Shown: positions 1 to 7,453, counted from the stretch's first letter. The stretch: DNA of 9,919 nucleotides from Methylococcaceae bacterium (GCA_013138855.1 WTBX01000402.1:1-9919); one strand, 5' to 3'. Made by a program: numbers and translations. The notes: generated by a model from the sequence alone, not told the origin.

Positions 1-69
1 TTAGATGATGCAAAAGCACATTTAGCAAAAGCGGCTGAAGGTTTTGCTAAATTAAGAGCTCAATTCTAA
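1..69 (+). CDS. C-terminal end of an unidentified protein (partial)
   Basis: An open frame enters from the left edge in frame 1 and ends at TAA 67-69. The 22 visible residues end in AEGFAKLRAQF and are rich in Ala, Lys and Leu, consistent with a terminal amphipathic helix. A strong terminator follows within 25 nt, which supports this being the true end of a transcribed gene. The tail is too short to assign a family, and I do not recognise it. Codon use looks like that of the genes downstream. Confidence 0.75.
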   Translation, partial: LDDAKAHLAKAAEGFAKLRAQF

Positions 70-92
70 TCGACTCTTACAGCGATTTATTT

Positions 93-124
93 CAGGACAC
101 TTTTTAGTGTCCTGTTTTATTTTT
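93..124 (+). terminator. Rho-independent terminator of the left-edge gene
   Basis: A perfect 9-bp stem, CAGGACACT (93-101) with AGTGTCCTG (106-114), closes a TTTT loop and is followed by TTTTATTTTT. It sits 24 nt after the stop codon at 67-69. This is a textbook intrinsic terminator, and it separates the left-edge gene from the small secreted-protein gene at 245. Confidence 0.9.
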
Positions 125-244
125 AAAGTCGGTATTTCAGAACGACGCGGAAACAAAGTACGCTATTCGACTGAATTTATTCCCCATCTCTCGTTAACAA
201 ACTCTCATAGTATTAAAGTTTTTTAAAACTAATCGGAGTATCTT

Positions 245-721
245 ATGCGACATCTTTTTTATATTTTCTATCTCCCTCTATTATTTCAAATCAGCCCTGT
301 CAAAGCAGAAGAATATACCCAATATTGCAATGGTCGTTATGGTTTTTGTGTTGATTATTTAACTGACTTAGGACGGAAACCTGCGCCTGATAATGGCGAT
401 GGTGTTGGCTTTTATGATTATGGGGAATTTATTATGAGCGTCAGTGGTAGCAATAATGTTCAGGATGAAACGCTCGCTGAGGCAATGCAAGAACGACTGG
501 CTGATTTTGACCAAGTAAGCTATAAAAAACGCGGTAAAAACTGGTTGGTGTTATCGGGTTATCAAAGCAGTAATATTCTTTATATTAAAGTTTATCTGGG
601 AAAAGGCTCTAGTAATACGCTCTATCTTCAATATCCCAAGAGCTTGAAAAAAAGCTATGATGCGATGGTTTCTAGGGCTTCTCGTTCGTTTAAAGCTGGA
701 AACCTTAATGACTCTCATTAA
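245..721 (+). CDS. Small secreted protein of unknown function
   Basis: This 158-residue protein is preceded by GGAG at 235-238, 6 nt before the ATG, which supports the start. Residues 1-21 look like a Sec signal peptide: a basic MRH start, a hydrophobic stretch FYIFYLPLLF, and a likely cleavage after VKA. There is no lipobox cysteine, so the mature protein should be soluble in the periplasm or outside the cell. The mature N-terminus has Cys28 and Cys35 in CNGRYGFCVDY, spaced to form a disulfide. A following PAPDNGDGVGF segment resembles conserved uncharacterised exported proteins with an N-G-R-[FY]-G-F-x-V-D-Y opening and a following NGDG; that similarity is from memory. It is flanked by a terminator upstream and a convergent gene downstream, so it is probably monocistronic. 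Function unknown. Confidence 0.85.
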   Translation: MRHLFYIFYLPLLFQISPVKAEEYTQYCNGRYGFCVDYLTDLGRKPAPDNGDGVGFYDYGEFIMSVSGSNNVQDETLAEAMQERLADFDQVSYKKRGKNWLVLSGYQSSNILYIKVYLGKGSSNTLYLQYPKSLKKSYDAMVSRASRSFKAGNLNDSH

Positions 722-786
722 ACTTTATAAATTTACAAGCACTTAAGCGGTTAGATTTTGTTTTGGAATTTATTGTGTTTCGTTGC

Positions 787-2820
787 TTACTCAATTTCCA
801 CCTCATTAGTTTGCGAAATACGGCTTAAACGCTCCCATAAAACTTCCCAATCAATACGAGTGTTATAACCCATCACATCAATACGCGGTAAACCTCCGCC
901 TTTGACGATATAGAAACCACGTTTTCCCGCCGCTTCCGCCCCCATTAATTGACAAACCCCTTGATGCAAATAGCAGCCTAAGCCGATTTTGTCATAACCA
1001 AAGTTATCAAAAAGTCCTAAAAAAGTACGCGAAATTAAATCGACCGCACCGCCTCCGCCAATACTGGCAAGATTTTCTACCGCTTTTTGGCTAATTTCAT
1101 GCGAAGAGTCATCATCTTCTGGGGTTCCTAACCATGCGAAAAACTGAATGGGCTTCCAATTTTCCATATATAAATCGCGTACATAACCTGAAAGTCTGCC
1201 TTGCATTCCTCCAAATTCAAATCGTTGTGTTAATAAATCTAAATCTAAATTGTTGATTTCTATATCACTGTAAAACTGCGGAAAATCGGTCATAAGACCC
1301 GCAGCGGCAAGCTGGTTTATTTTAATTTCACCGTCAAACAAGTTAATTTTTAAGCCACCGTCTAAGCTCAGTTTTCCTGCTTCATATTGCACTGCGGGAA
1401 TATCTCCGCTGATATTTCCTATCAAAGGTTTAGCGTCTAAAACTTCGGTTAATTTTTCCAATGAAATATCGTTAATTTTTCCTGAAAAAACAACTTTAGG
1501 GCTGTTATCTTTCATCGCTTCCCAGTCGAATTTTTTAATTTGAATATTTCCACCTAATAAGGGGATTTCTAAAGGTTTTAATAAACTTATGTGTTTATCT
1601 TTGAGCGATAAGGTCAAGTAACTACGCGGTAGCGGAATTGAAAACACATCTAGCTGTCGCCAACTTATGGTTGAACTTTGAGGGTGATTTTTATCTTTAG
1701 ACCAATTAAGACTTATCACCCCATCGCGTAAGTCGAAGCGTTGCTTAGGGTCTTTAAACTGTAGTTTATTCGCAATTAAATAGCCTTTGTCAGGCTGATT
1801 GTTTTTTATGTTTAAACCTGCTTCTAAAGAACCTGTTAGCACCATGCCTTCAAACGAAGTCGTTTCTATCATAGAATTCAAGTAAACTTTTGAGGTCGTT
1901 TCTAAGTTTTTAATATGGGCGTAAGCAGTGATATTACTTTGTACTTTAGGCTTTAAGGTTATATCGCCATAGGCTTTGATAAATCCAATGGTAGGATGAT
2001 TGAAACGTGCAGTATCAATTATTAGTTGTTGATTATTAGGGGTAAAGTAGCCCTTGCTAGATAAACTAATTTGCGTGTTTTTATTTTCCAGATACAGCGG
2101 TTCTATATAAAGCATTCCTTGACTAAAGAGGCTGTGTTGCTCCCAAGACCATATTTTTTTATATTTCTGTGCGCTAAAGTTTGCACTCAAAGCTAAGGCT
2201 TCCGTCGCTTTAGTACCATCCTCTGTTTGTAATGATAATTGCTTAATATCACTTTTAAGTTGAATTCGACTTAAATTTTGTTGATAACCTTTCGCGCTTA
2301 AATCAAAATTAATAAGTCCTGATGAAAGTTGCAACTCAGGTAAAAAAAGTTGCTGTAATAATTTTAAGCCCACTTTTTTGCCATTGAGTTTTATAGACCA
2401 ATCTCCTAACTTTGCATCGGCATGTAGATTAAAAGTACCTTTTAATAATTTGAGTTGTTGGATTTTAAATTGGGCTTGAGGCTCACTGATTAAAAAAGAG
2501 AATTTAAAGCGGGGTGAATCGAAACGTTTTGATTTTATCGCTGCCGTTCCTTGCTGACAGTGTATTTTATTATTTCCCCACTCAAATTGCTTACAGCGAA
2601 TATTTAGCAGCTTTAAATCATTAAAGGGTTTAGGTAAGACAAGCTTTTCGATAGAGACCCCTAATTGCTGATTTTGTTGGCTCATATCCTCTAAGGCGAT
2701 CTCAATACCATGTAACTGCCAGCTTTGCATTTCTAATCGCGCTAATTTCAAACTCACTTTTTCCAAAGCATAACTGTTTGGAATAGAAATTATGAGCCAT
2801 AAAAAAATATATTTAGCCAT
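787..2820 (-). CDS. Exported AsmA/YdbH-like beta-rich envelope protein
   Basis: This 677-residue protein starts with a signal peptide (MAKYIFLWLIISIPNSYA, likely cleavage after Ala18). The body alternates short polar and hydrophobic beta-strand-like segments with recurrent 'L.L..G.I.I' patterns, as in AsmA, TamB and YdbH proteins, which form long lipid-binding grooves between inner and outer membranes. The most distinctive part is the C-terminus, residues 587-660: a GGGG turn, FGYDKIGLGC, Cys616 and Cys623 close together, then VKGGGLPRIDVMGYN and a final W-rich helix. I remember this ending from uncharacterised gammaproteobacterial homologues. Cys76 and Cys88 form a second close pair near the N-terminus. 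No good Shine-Dalgarno sequence precedes the ATG at 2820, but the signal peptide supports it. It diverges from gap and converges on the gene at 245. A role in lipid transport or envelope integrity is inference from fold resemblance only. Confidence 0.85.
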   Translation of the reverse strand: MAKYIFLWLIISIPNSYALEKVSLKLARLEMQSWQLHGIEIALEDMSQQNQQLGVSIEKLVLPKPFNDLKLLNIRCKQFEWGNNKIHCQQGTAAIKSKRFDSPRFKFSFLISEPQAQFKIQQLKLLKGTFNLHADAKLGDWSIKLNGKKVGLKLLQQLFLPELQLSSGLINFDLSAKGYQQNLSRIQLKSDIKQLSLQTEDGTKATEALALSANFSAQKYKKIWSWEQHSLFSQGMLYIEPLYLENKNTQISLSSKGYFTPNNQQLIIDTARFNHPTIGFIKAYGDITLKPKVQSNITAYAHIKNLETTSKVYLNSMIETTSFEGMVLTGSLEAGLNIKNNQPDKGYLIANKLQFKDPKQRFDLRDGVISLNWSKDKNHPQSSTISWRQLDVFSIPLPRSYLTLSLKDKHISLLKPLEIPLLGGNIQIKKFDWEAMKDNSPKVVFSGKINDISLEKLTEVLDAKPLIGNISGDIPAVQYEAGKLSLDGGLKINLFDGEIKINQLAAAGLMTDFPQFYSDIEINNLDLDLLTQRFEFGGMQGRLSGYVRDLYMENWKPIQFFAWLGTPEDDDSSHEISQKAVENLASIGGGGAVDLISRTFLGLFDNFGYDKIGLGCYLHQGVCQLMGAEAAGKRGFYIVKGGGLPRIDVMGYNTRIDWEVLWERLSRISQTNEVEIE

Positions 2821-2895
2821 CGTTTGAGTTTATATTTAGCTGCGAACAAAGACGCTTAACAAAGTTGTAACTATTATCTGTTATCCTTAAAAATA

Positions 2896-2923
2896 TAAAT
2901 ACCCTTTAAGTTACAGCTTACAA
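2896..2923 (-). promoter_or_regulatory. Candidate promoter of the AsmA-like gene
   Basis: Read on the minus strand, TTGTAA (2918-2923) and TATTTA (2896-2901) are separated by 16 nt, about 75 nt upstream of the ATG. Both hexamers are only moderate sigma-70 matches in very AT-rich DNA, so this is tentative. Confidence 0.3.
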
Positions 2924-2958
2924 ATCAATTAGTTTTTACTCAAAACTATTTTAGCTTA

Positions 2959-2987
2959 TTGACAATATTTAAAAACTTAATTGTCAA
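2959..2987. promoter_or_regulatory. Inverted repeat upstream of the gap promoter, possible operator
   Basis: Perfect 8-bp arms, TTGACAAT (2959-2966) and ATTGTCAA (2980-2987), flank a 13-nt A/T spacer. It lies just upstream of the -35 position of the gap promoter, where an activator or repressor dimer could bind. Centre-to-centre spacing of the arms is 21 bp, two helical turns. I do not recognise the site as a known operator, and it does not match the HexR-type sites I know for gap in other gammaproteobacteria. Confidence 0.45.
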
Positions 2988-2994
2988 GCATAAA

Positions 2995-3023
2995 TAGCTT
3001 CATTTAACAAAAAATGCTATAAT
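2995..3023 (+). promoter_or_regulatory. Promoter of gap-pyk (extended -10)
   Basis: A perfect -10 hexamer TATAAT lies at 3018-3023 and is preceded by TGC (3015-3017), giving the extended -10 form TGnTATAAT. At a 17-nt spacing the -35 position (2995-3000) reads TAGCTT, a poor match, which an extended -10 can tolerate. Transcription would begin near 3030, giving a leader of about 65 nt before the gap start. Confidence 0.65.
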
Positions 3024-3050
3024 TGCAAAGTTAATGAGTGTTTTAACTAC

Positions 3051-3072
3051 ACTCTTTTATCAACTCTTTTAT
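3051..3072 (+). repeat. Tandem 10-bp repeat in the gap leader
   Basis: ACTCTTTTAT occurs at 3051-3060 and again at 3063-3072, a period of 12 nt, within the predicted 5' untranslated leader of gap and just before the ribosome binding site (GGAGA, 3082-3086). It is pyrimidine-rich. It may be chance in AT-rich DNA or a protein or RNA contact site. Confidence 0.5.
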
Positions 3073-3094
3073 AATTTTTCTGGAGAAACTTAAC

Positions 3095-4105
3095 ATGGCA
3101 ATTAAAGTTGCAATCAATGGTTACGGTCGTATTGGACGCAATGTCGTTCGCGCTTTATATGAAGCAGGTCGTAATGACGAGATCCAAATCGTTGCAATTA
3201 ATGACTTAGGTAACGCAGAAACAAATGCTCACCTTACTCAATATGATACCGCTCATGGCAAATTTCCTGGTGAAGTTAGCGTTGAAGATGGCGATTTAGT
3301 TATCAATGGCGATAGAATTAAAGTTTTAGCAGAAAGAGATCCATCAAAATTACCTTGGGCTGAGTTAGGTATTGATGTGGTACATGAATGTACTGGTTTC
3401 TTTGCTAGTAAAGAAAAAGCCTCTAAGCATATTGAAGCGGGCGCGAAAAAAGTTGTTATTTCAGCTCCAGGTGGCGCAGATGTTGATGCAACAATCGTTT
3501 ACGGTGTTAACCATAAGACGTTAAAAGCCTCTGATACTGTTATTTCTAATGCGTCTTGTACGACTAACTGTTTAGCACCTTTAATTAAGCCTTTATTAGA
3601 TACTGTCGGTGTTGAGCAAGGTTTAATGACTACGATTCACGCTTATACTAATGACCAAGTATTAACTGACGTTTATCATCCAGATTTATTACGTGCGCGT
3701 TCTGCAACACAATCAATGATTCCTACAAAAACAGGTGCTGCGGCGGCTGTTGGTTTAGTTTTACCTGCTTTAGTGGGTAAATTAGACGGTTTCGCAATGC
3801 GTGTTCCAATTATCAATGTTTCTGTTGTTGATTTAACGTTCACTGCAAGTCGTGATACCTCTGTCGAAGAAATTAATCAAATTTTAACAACTGCCTCCGA
3901 AGGCGAGTTAAAAGGTATTTTGAACATCAATGACAAGCCTTTAGTGTCTATTGATTTCAACCACGATCCAGCGTCTTCAACTTACGATAAATCATTGACT
4001 AAAGTGAATGGTCGTTTAGTTAAAGTTCTATCTTGGTATGATAACGAATGGGGCTTCTCTAACCGTATGTTAGATACGACTATTGCATTAATGAACGCTA
4101 AATAA
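3095..4105 (+). CDS. gap: Glyceraldehyde-3-phosphate dehydrogenase, type I
   Basis: This cytoplasmic enzyme interconverts glyceraldehyde 3-phosphate and 1,3-bisphosphoglycerate using NAD(P), in glycolysis and gluconeogenesis. The 336 residues match the usual length. The N-terminal Rossmann motif is INGYGRIGR (7-15), with Asn36-Asp37 at the end of the second strand, as in NAD-preferring enzymes. The catalytic motif SNASCTTNCL (151-160) contains Cys155, and the partner His182 lies in IHAYTNDQ. The C-terminal signature is SWYDNEWGFSNRM. The segment around 190-210 (YHPDLLRARSATQSMIP) is like proteobacterial gap enzymes rather than erythrose-4-phosphate dehydrogenase (Epd), although Epd is the nearest paralogue to exclude. 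GGAGA lies 8 nt before the ATG. pyk starts 8 nt after the stop codon, so the two are very likely co-transcribed from the promoter at 2995-3023. Confidence 0.97.
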   Translation: MAIKVAINGYGRIGRNVVRALYEAGRNDEIQIVAINDLGNAETNAHLTQYDTAHGKFPGEVSVEDGDLVINGDRIKVLAERDPSKLPWAELGIDVVHECTGFFASKEKASKHIEAGAKKVVISAPGGADVDATIVYGVNHKTLKASDTVISNASCTTNCLAPLIKPLLDTVGVEQGLMTTIHAYTNDQVLTDVYHPDLLRARSATQSMIPTKTGAAAAVGLVLPALVGKLDGFAMRVPIINVSVVDLTFTASRDTSVEEINQILTTASEGELKGILNINDKPLVSIDFNHDPASSTYDKSLTKVNGRLVKVLSWYDNEWGFSNRMLDTTIALMNAK

Positions 4106-4113
4106 GGCTAATT

Positions 4114-5559
4114 ATGTCATTAAGAAGAACTAAAATTCTAGCGACATTAGGCCCTGCCACTGACAAACCTGGTGTACTGGAAAGTTTGTTTGAAGCGGGC
4201 GTTGATGTTGTACGCTTAAATTTTTCACATGGTGTTGCGCAAGATCATATTGATCGTGCTAATGCGGTACGCGAATTAACCCAGAAAACGGGACGACGTG
4301 TAGGAATTCTTGCTGATTTGCAAGGGCCTAAAATTCGTATTGCTCGATTTACTGACGGTAAAGTGAACTTAGATGAAGGTCAAGATTTTGCTTTAGACCT
4401 TAATTTAGGTGAGCATGACGGCGATAATACTCAAGTCGGCATTACTTACGAACCTTTAGCGAAAGAAGTGGTTGAAGGCAGTCGTTTATTATTAGACGAT
4501 GGTCGTATAGTGCTAGATGTGCTTAGTGTTGATGAAAACTTACGCGTAAATTGTACAGTGATTGTCGGCGGTGCTTTATCTAACAATAAAGGTATTAACC
4601 TTTTAGGTGGTGGATTATCAGCGGCAGCATTAACTGATAAAGATAAAGAAGACATCAAAACCATTGGTAAAATTAATGCTGACTTTGTAGCGGTTTCTTT
4701 TCCTCGTTGTGCCGAAGACTTACACGAAGCACGTAGATTAGTAGAAGCGGAAGGCTGTTATGCAGGCATCGTTTCTAAAGTCGAGCGTGCGGAAGCGATG
4801 GAAGCGATGGATGAAATCATCCTAGCGTCTGACGTAGTGATGGTTGCGCGTGGTGATTTAGGTGTTGAAATTGGTGATGCGAATTTACCCGCAGCACAGA
4901 AAAAATTGATTCAACGCTCAAGAGCCTTAAACCGTGCTGTCATTACCGCGACACAAATGATGGAATCAATGATTGAAAACCCGATTCCAACAAGAGCGGA
5001 AGTCTTTGATGTTGCCAATGCCGTTTTAGATGGTACTGATGCGATTATGTTATCGGCAGAAACTGCAAGCGGAAAATATCCTGCAAGAGCGGTAGAAGCG
5101 ATGACGCGTGTTTGTTTAGAAACTGAAAAACAACATACTATTCGTACTTCTGGACACCGTGTTGAATGTCAGTTTGATCGTATTGATGAAGCGATTGCAA
5201 TGTCGGCGATGTATATGGCAAACCATACCAAAATCACAGGTATTGTTTCTTTAACTGAGTCAGGCTCAACACCTTTATGGATGTCGCGTATTAGTTCGGG
5301 GATTCCTATCTACGCTTTTAGTGGTAGAGAAAGAACCTTAGGGCGTATGACGATTTATCGTGGTGTATTCCCTGTTGCTTACACGCTTGAAAAACAAGAC
5401 CACGCGGAAGTTAACCGTGAAATTTTGGATGAGCTGAAGAAATTTGGCCAAGCTCAGCAAGGTGATAAATTCATCATCACTAAAGGGGATTTAACAGGAC
5501 AGGAAGGCGGCACTAACGCTCTGAAAGTTGTTACTGTTGGTGAAGGTTTGACACCTTAA
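4114..5559 (+). CDS. pyk: Pyruvate kinase (type II)
   Basis: This enzyme catalyses phosphoenolpyruvate plus ADP to pyruvate plus ATP, the last step of glycolysis. Its 481 residues agree with the proteobacterial PykA-like form. Visible motifs are TKILATLGPAT (6-16), RLNFSHG (34-40) with the nucleotide-contacting Arg34, Asn36, Ser38 and His39, ADLQGPKIR (67-75), the family signature ending in SKVERAEAM with Lys222 and Glu224 in the active site, ARGDLGVEIG (245-254), ATQMMESMI (279-287), and LSAETASGKYP (313-323). The B domain (about 75-170) is present and the allosteric C-terminal domain ends in a GGTN loop (465-468). The start is supported by AAGG at 4104-4107, which overlaps the gap stop codon. 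pyk is the last gene of the gap-pyk unit and is closed by the hairpin at 5587-5623. Confidence 0.97.
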   Translation: MSLRRTKILATLGPATDKPGVLESLFEAGVDVVRLNFSHGVAQDHIDRANAVRELTQKTGRRVGILADLQGPKIRIARFTDGKVNLDEGQDFALDLNLGEHDGDNTQVGITYEPLAKEVVEGSRLLLDDGRIVLDVLSVDENLRVNCTVIVGGALSNNKGINLLGGGLSAAALTDKDKEDIKTIGKINADFVAVSFPRCAEDLHEARRLVEAEGCYAGIVSKVERAEAMEAMDEIILASDVVMVARGDLGVEIGDANLPAAQKKLIQRSRALNRAVITATQMMESMIENPIPTRAEVFDVANAVLDGTDAIMLSAETASGKYPARAVEAMTRVCLETEKQHTIRTSGHRVECQFDRIDEAIAMSAMYMANHTKITGIVSLTESGSTPLWMSRISSGIPIYAFSGRERTLGRMTIYRGVFPVAYTLEKQDHAEVNREILDELKKFGQAQQGDKFIITKGDLTGQEGGTNALKVVTVGEGLTP

Positions 5560-5586
5560 TAAGTGATTATTACTTAGTAAGGCAAT

Positions 5587-5623
5587 AAACCTCCGAGGTT
5601 TTTAAAACCTCGGAGGTTTTTTT
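5587..5623. terminator. Strong terminator between pyk and the flavin reductase gene
   Basis: A perfect 15-bp stem (arms 5587-5601 and 5605-5619) with a 3-nt loop ends in a run of seven T (5617-5623). Each arm carries a near-palindromic core, CCTCCGAGG or CCTCGGAGG. The T-run faces the plus strand, so it mainly terminates gap-pyk. On the minus strand the hairpin is followed only by TTTATTG, so termination of the convergent gene is plausible but weaker. The last T residues form part of the stop codon of the minus-strand gene (5622-5624). Confidence 0.93.
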
Positions 5624-6110
5624 ATGCTGCATTCAAGCCTCTATAGCCTGAATTAAAATAAAGCAGGGGATTTCCAGAGCGACATTCAACTGCCTGAACC
5701 TCGCCTACAATCACCCAATGCGTTCCTGAAAGCATTTTTTCGACGACTTTACATTCTATAGACACGAGCGCGTCATCAAAAACAGGTGAGCCAGTCGCCG
5801 CACCTTCCGTCCATGCAATGTTAGCAAAACGCTCTTCCTGACTAGAACCGCCAGCAAACTGATTCGAGGCTTGTTCTTGCTCAGCATTAAGGATATTAAC
5901 CGCAAAAGCTTGATTTTCAAAAACGCCGTCGACTGTATCTGCATCCTTATTAAGGCAGACTAAAATTTGATGAGGCCCTAATGAAACACTGCTAAATGAA
6001 GTTACTGTCATACCCTGAACACCAAACTTCTCAGTTTTAGCCGTTACTACAGCAACACCGCTCGCCCATAATTTTAGGGCATTTTTAAAATCTTGATCGT
6101 TAACAGCCAT
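5622..6110 (-). CDS. Flavin reductase-like FMN-binding split-barrel protein
   Basis: This 162-residue protein matches the flavin reductase family (HpaC/RutF-like), which uses NAD(P)H to reduce free or bound FMN or FAD, usually to supply a monooxygenase. Visible motifs are GMTVTSFSSVSL (33-44), which contacts flavin phosphate in the family, VCLNKDADT (51-59), FAVNILN (69-75), NQFAG (83-87), GTHWVIVGEV (129-138), and the ending PLLYFNSGYRGL (148-159). Length is normal and the protein is cytoplasmic. Two tandem GGA motifs (within 6113-6122) precede the ATG; the farther one, about 8 nt away, is the better ribosome site. No monooxygenase partner is encoded nearby, so its substrate system is unknown. 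Some members bind haem or act as electron-transfer flavoproteins, so 'reductase' is a family name and not a proven activity here. Confidence 0.9.
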   Translation of the reverse strand: MAVNDQDFKNALKLWASGVAVVTAKTEKFGVQGMTVTSFSSVSLGPHQILVCLNKDADTVDGVFENQAFAVNILNAEQEQASNQFAGGSSQEERFANIAWTEGAATGSPVFDDALVSIECKVVEKMLSGTHWVIVGEVQAVECRSGNPLLYFNSGYRGLNAA

Positions 6111-6249
6111 AATCCTTTCCTTTTTTATAAGTAAATGTGGTGCTGAGATTTTACTTACTTGAGTATTCCCAATATAAAATCAACCGCTTTATAATGAAGT
6201 TAAAACCAATTTTTACACCGTTATATCAAGGTAATAATTCTCAAAGAAA

Positions 6250-7386
6250 TTATTTACCTTCTTTAAAATCTCTTAACCAACGCATAATTCTTGTTAGCAT
6301 TTTTTGAAAATCATCTGTTTGAACAGGTTTGGTTAAATACGTAGTACAACCTGCAACGACACCTTTAACTTCATCAAGTGGCGAGGTTTTTGATGTCAAC
6401 ATAATAATAGGCACTTTAGACATGCCTTCTATTTTACGAATTTTCCCACAGGTTTCAAATCCATCAATGCCAGGCATCATCACATCAAGAAAAATAAAGT
6501 CATAATATTTATGACTAAGTTTCTCTAAAGCTTCTTCGCCACTAAACGCATATTCATTGCGTAAAATAATATCTGCTTTATCTAATTCTATTTTCAAGGC
6601 TTTGTGCATCATTTCGCTATCATCAACAATCAAGACACTATAGCTTTCTATGCCTTCTTCACTTTCTCCGCCTGTTGTGACCATGTCATCAGCATAAGAA
6701 AATGATTTTAAAACTCTGAGTACAACATGAGAGGACTCTATCGCAGCTGCTTTTGAGGTAGGCATAACAACAGATGACCTAACACCTTCATTAGTGCTAA
6801 ATTTTAATGTTTGTTCTATGGCATCAAAATTAGGGGTCGTTTCATCAACAAATAGAAAATCATAATATTTATCATTGATTTTTTTAATGGCAGATTCATC
6901 ATTAATGGCTAAATCAATATTTAACGGAATATCAGATTTGGCTAATTCTTCTTTTAATAGCCTACTGTTTTCCCTGTCTTCATTTACAATTAGAATATCA
7001 TATTGACCACCCACACTAAGGTTTTCACTAGATTGTTGCGGTTCTACTTGAGCTTTGGTTTCTGTAGGCATTTTGACTGAATCGAGAATTTTTAAAACTC
7101 GACTGACAATGAGAACACCTTGTATGTGGTACTCAAAGCCTTCAAGCGGCACTTTTCCCGCCGTAACCACAGGCACGCTTTTATATTGTTGCTGTAAGCT
7201 TTCTAGCTTTTTTAATGCTGATTCTGCGGCTGTTTTTACAATGACTAAATCAACATCTTCATTGCCTGCAAGATTTTTTAAGGTATAAGTGCGTTCATGC
7301 TCTAAAGCTGATTCAAATATACGTTTAAATTTTTCTTGCTCATGTAGAGAAAAGCCAATAATGCCAACATTAATATTCATGCTCAT
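6250..7386 (-). CDS. Triple receiver-domain response regulator protein
   Basis: This 378-residue cytoplasmic protein has no DNA-binding or enzymatic output domain. Its C-terminal module (about 249-375) is a complete CheY-like receiver: acidic pair Asp255-Asp256, phospho-acceptor Asp301 in FLDVMMPG, Thr331, and Lys353 in LTKPV. The middle module (about 128-232) is its diverged copy: KYYDF recurs at 173-177 and 293-297, and Asp181 and Thr210 align with acceptor and switch residues, but the acidic pair has become Asn135-Glu136 and the loop before the last strand is shorter. The N-terminal module (about 4-104) has the alternating strand and helix pattern and a 'GVLIV' last strand but none of the catalytic residues. 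Linkers at 105-127 and 233-248 are polar. It could act as a phosphorylation-switched adaptor in a chemosensory or twitching-type pathway; no histidine kinase is nearby. An alternative start is Met3 (7378-7380); neither start has a strong Shine-Dalgarno sequence. Confidence 0.88.
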   Translation of the reverse strand: MSMNINVGIIGFSLHEQEKFKRIFESALEHERTYTLKNLAGNEDVDLVIVKTAAESALKKLESLQQQYKSVPVVTAGKVPLEGFEYHIQGVLIVSRVLKILDSVKMPTETKAQVEPQQSSENLSVGGQYDILIVNEDRENSRLLKEELAKSDIPLNIDLAINDESAIKKINDKYYDFLFVDETTPNFDAIEQTLKFSTNEGVRSSVVMPTSKAAAIESSHVVLRVLKSFSYADDMVTTGGESEEGIESYSVLIVDDSEMMHKALKIELDKADIILRNEYAFSGEEALEKLSHKYYDFIFLDVMMPGIDGFETCGKIRKIEGMSKVPIIMLTSKTSPLDEVKGVVAGCTTYLTKPVQTDDFQKMLTRIMRWLRDFKEGK

Positions 7387-7424
7387 AAATTTATTTTTTT
7401 GTGACGGGAACAGGCAATGGTGTA

Positions 7425-7453
7425 ATCATACCACAAGGTAACTATGCGGATAA
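7425..7453 (-). promoter_or_regulatory. Candidate promoter of the triple-receiver gene
   Basis: On the minus strand TATGAT (7425-7430) is preceded by TGG, an extended -10 arrangement. At a 17-nt spacing the -35 position reads TTATCC (7448-7453), a weak match. Transcription would start near 7418, about 32 nt before the ATG at 7386. Confidence 0.4.

Noticed and set aside
722..786. A terminator between the secreted-protein gene and the AsmA-like gene
   Set aside because: I found no stem of useful length in this 65-nt convergent gap; it is AT-rich without a clear hairpin.
4446..4664. A 72-codon minus-strand open frame inside pyk
   Set aside because: Antisense shadow of pyruvate kinase; low-complexity Ser/Pro/Leu-rich translation with no motif.
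5756..5944. A 62-codon minus-strand open frame inside the flavin reductase gene
   Set aside because: Same strand but another frame within a well-supported family member; no motif and no start signal.
7055..7288. A 77-codon plus-strand open frame opposite the receiver gene
   Set aside because: Antisense to the receiver-protein gene, without a ribosome site or recognisable product.
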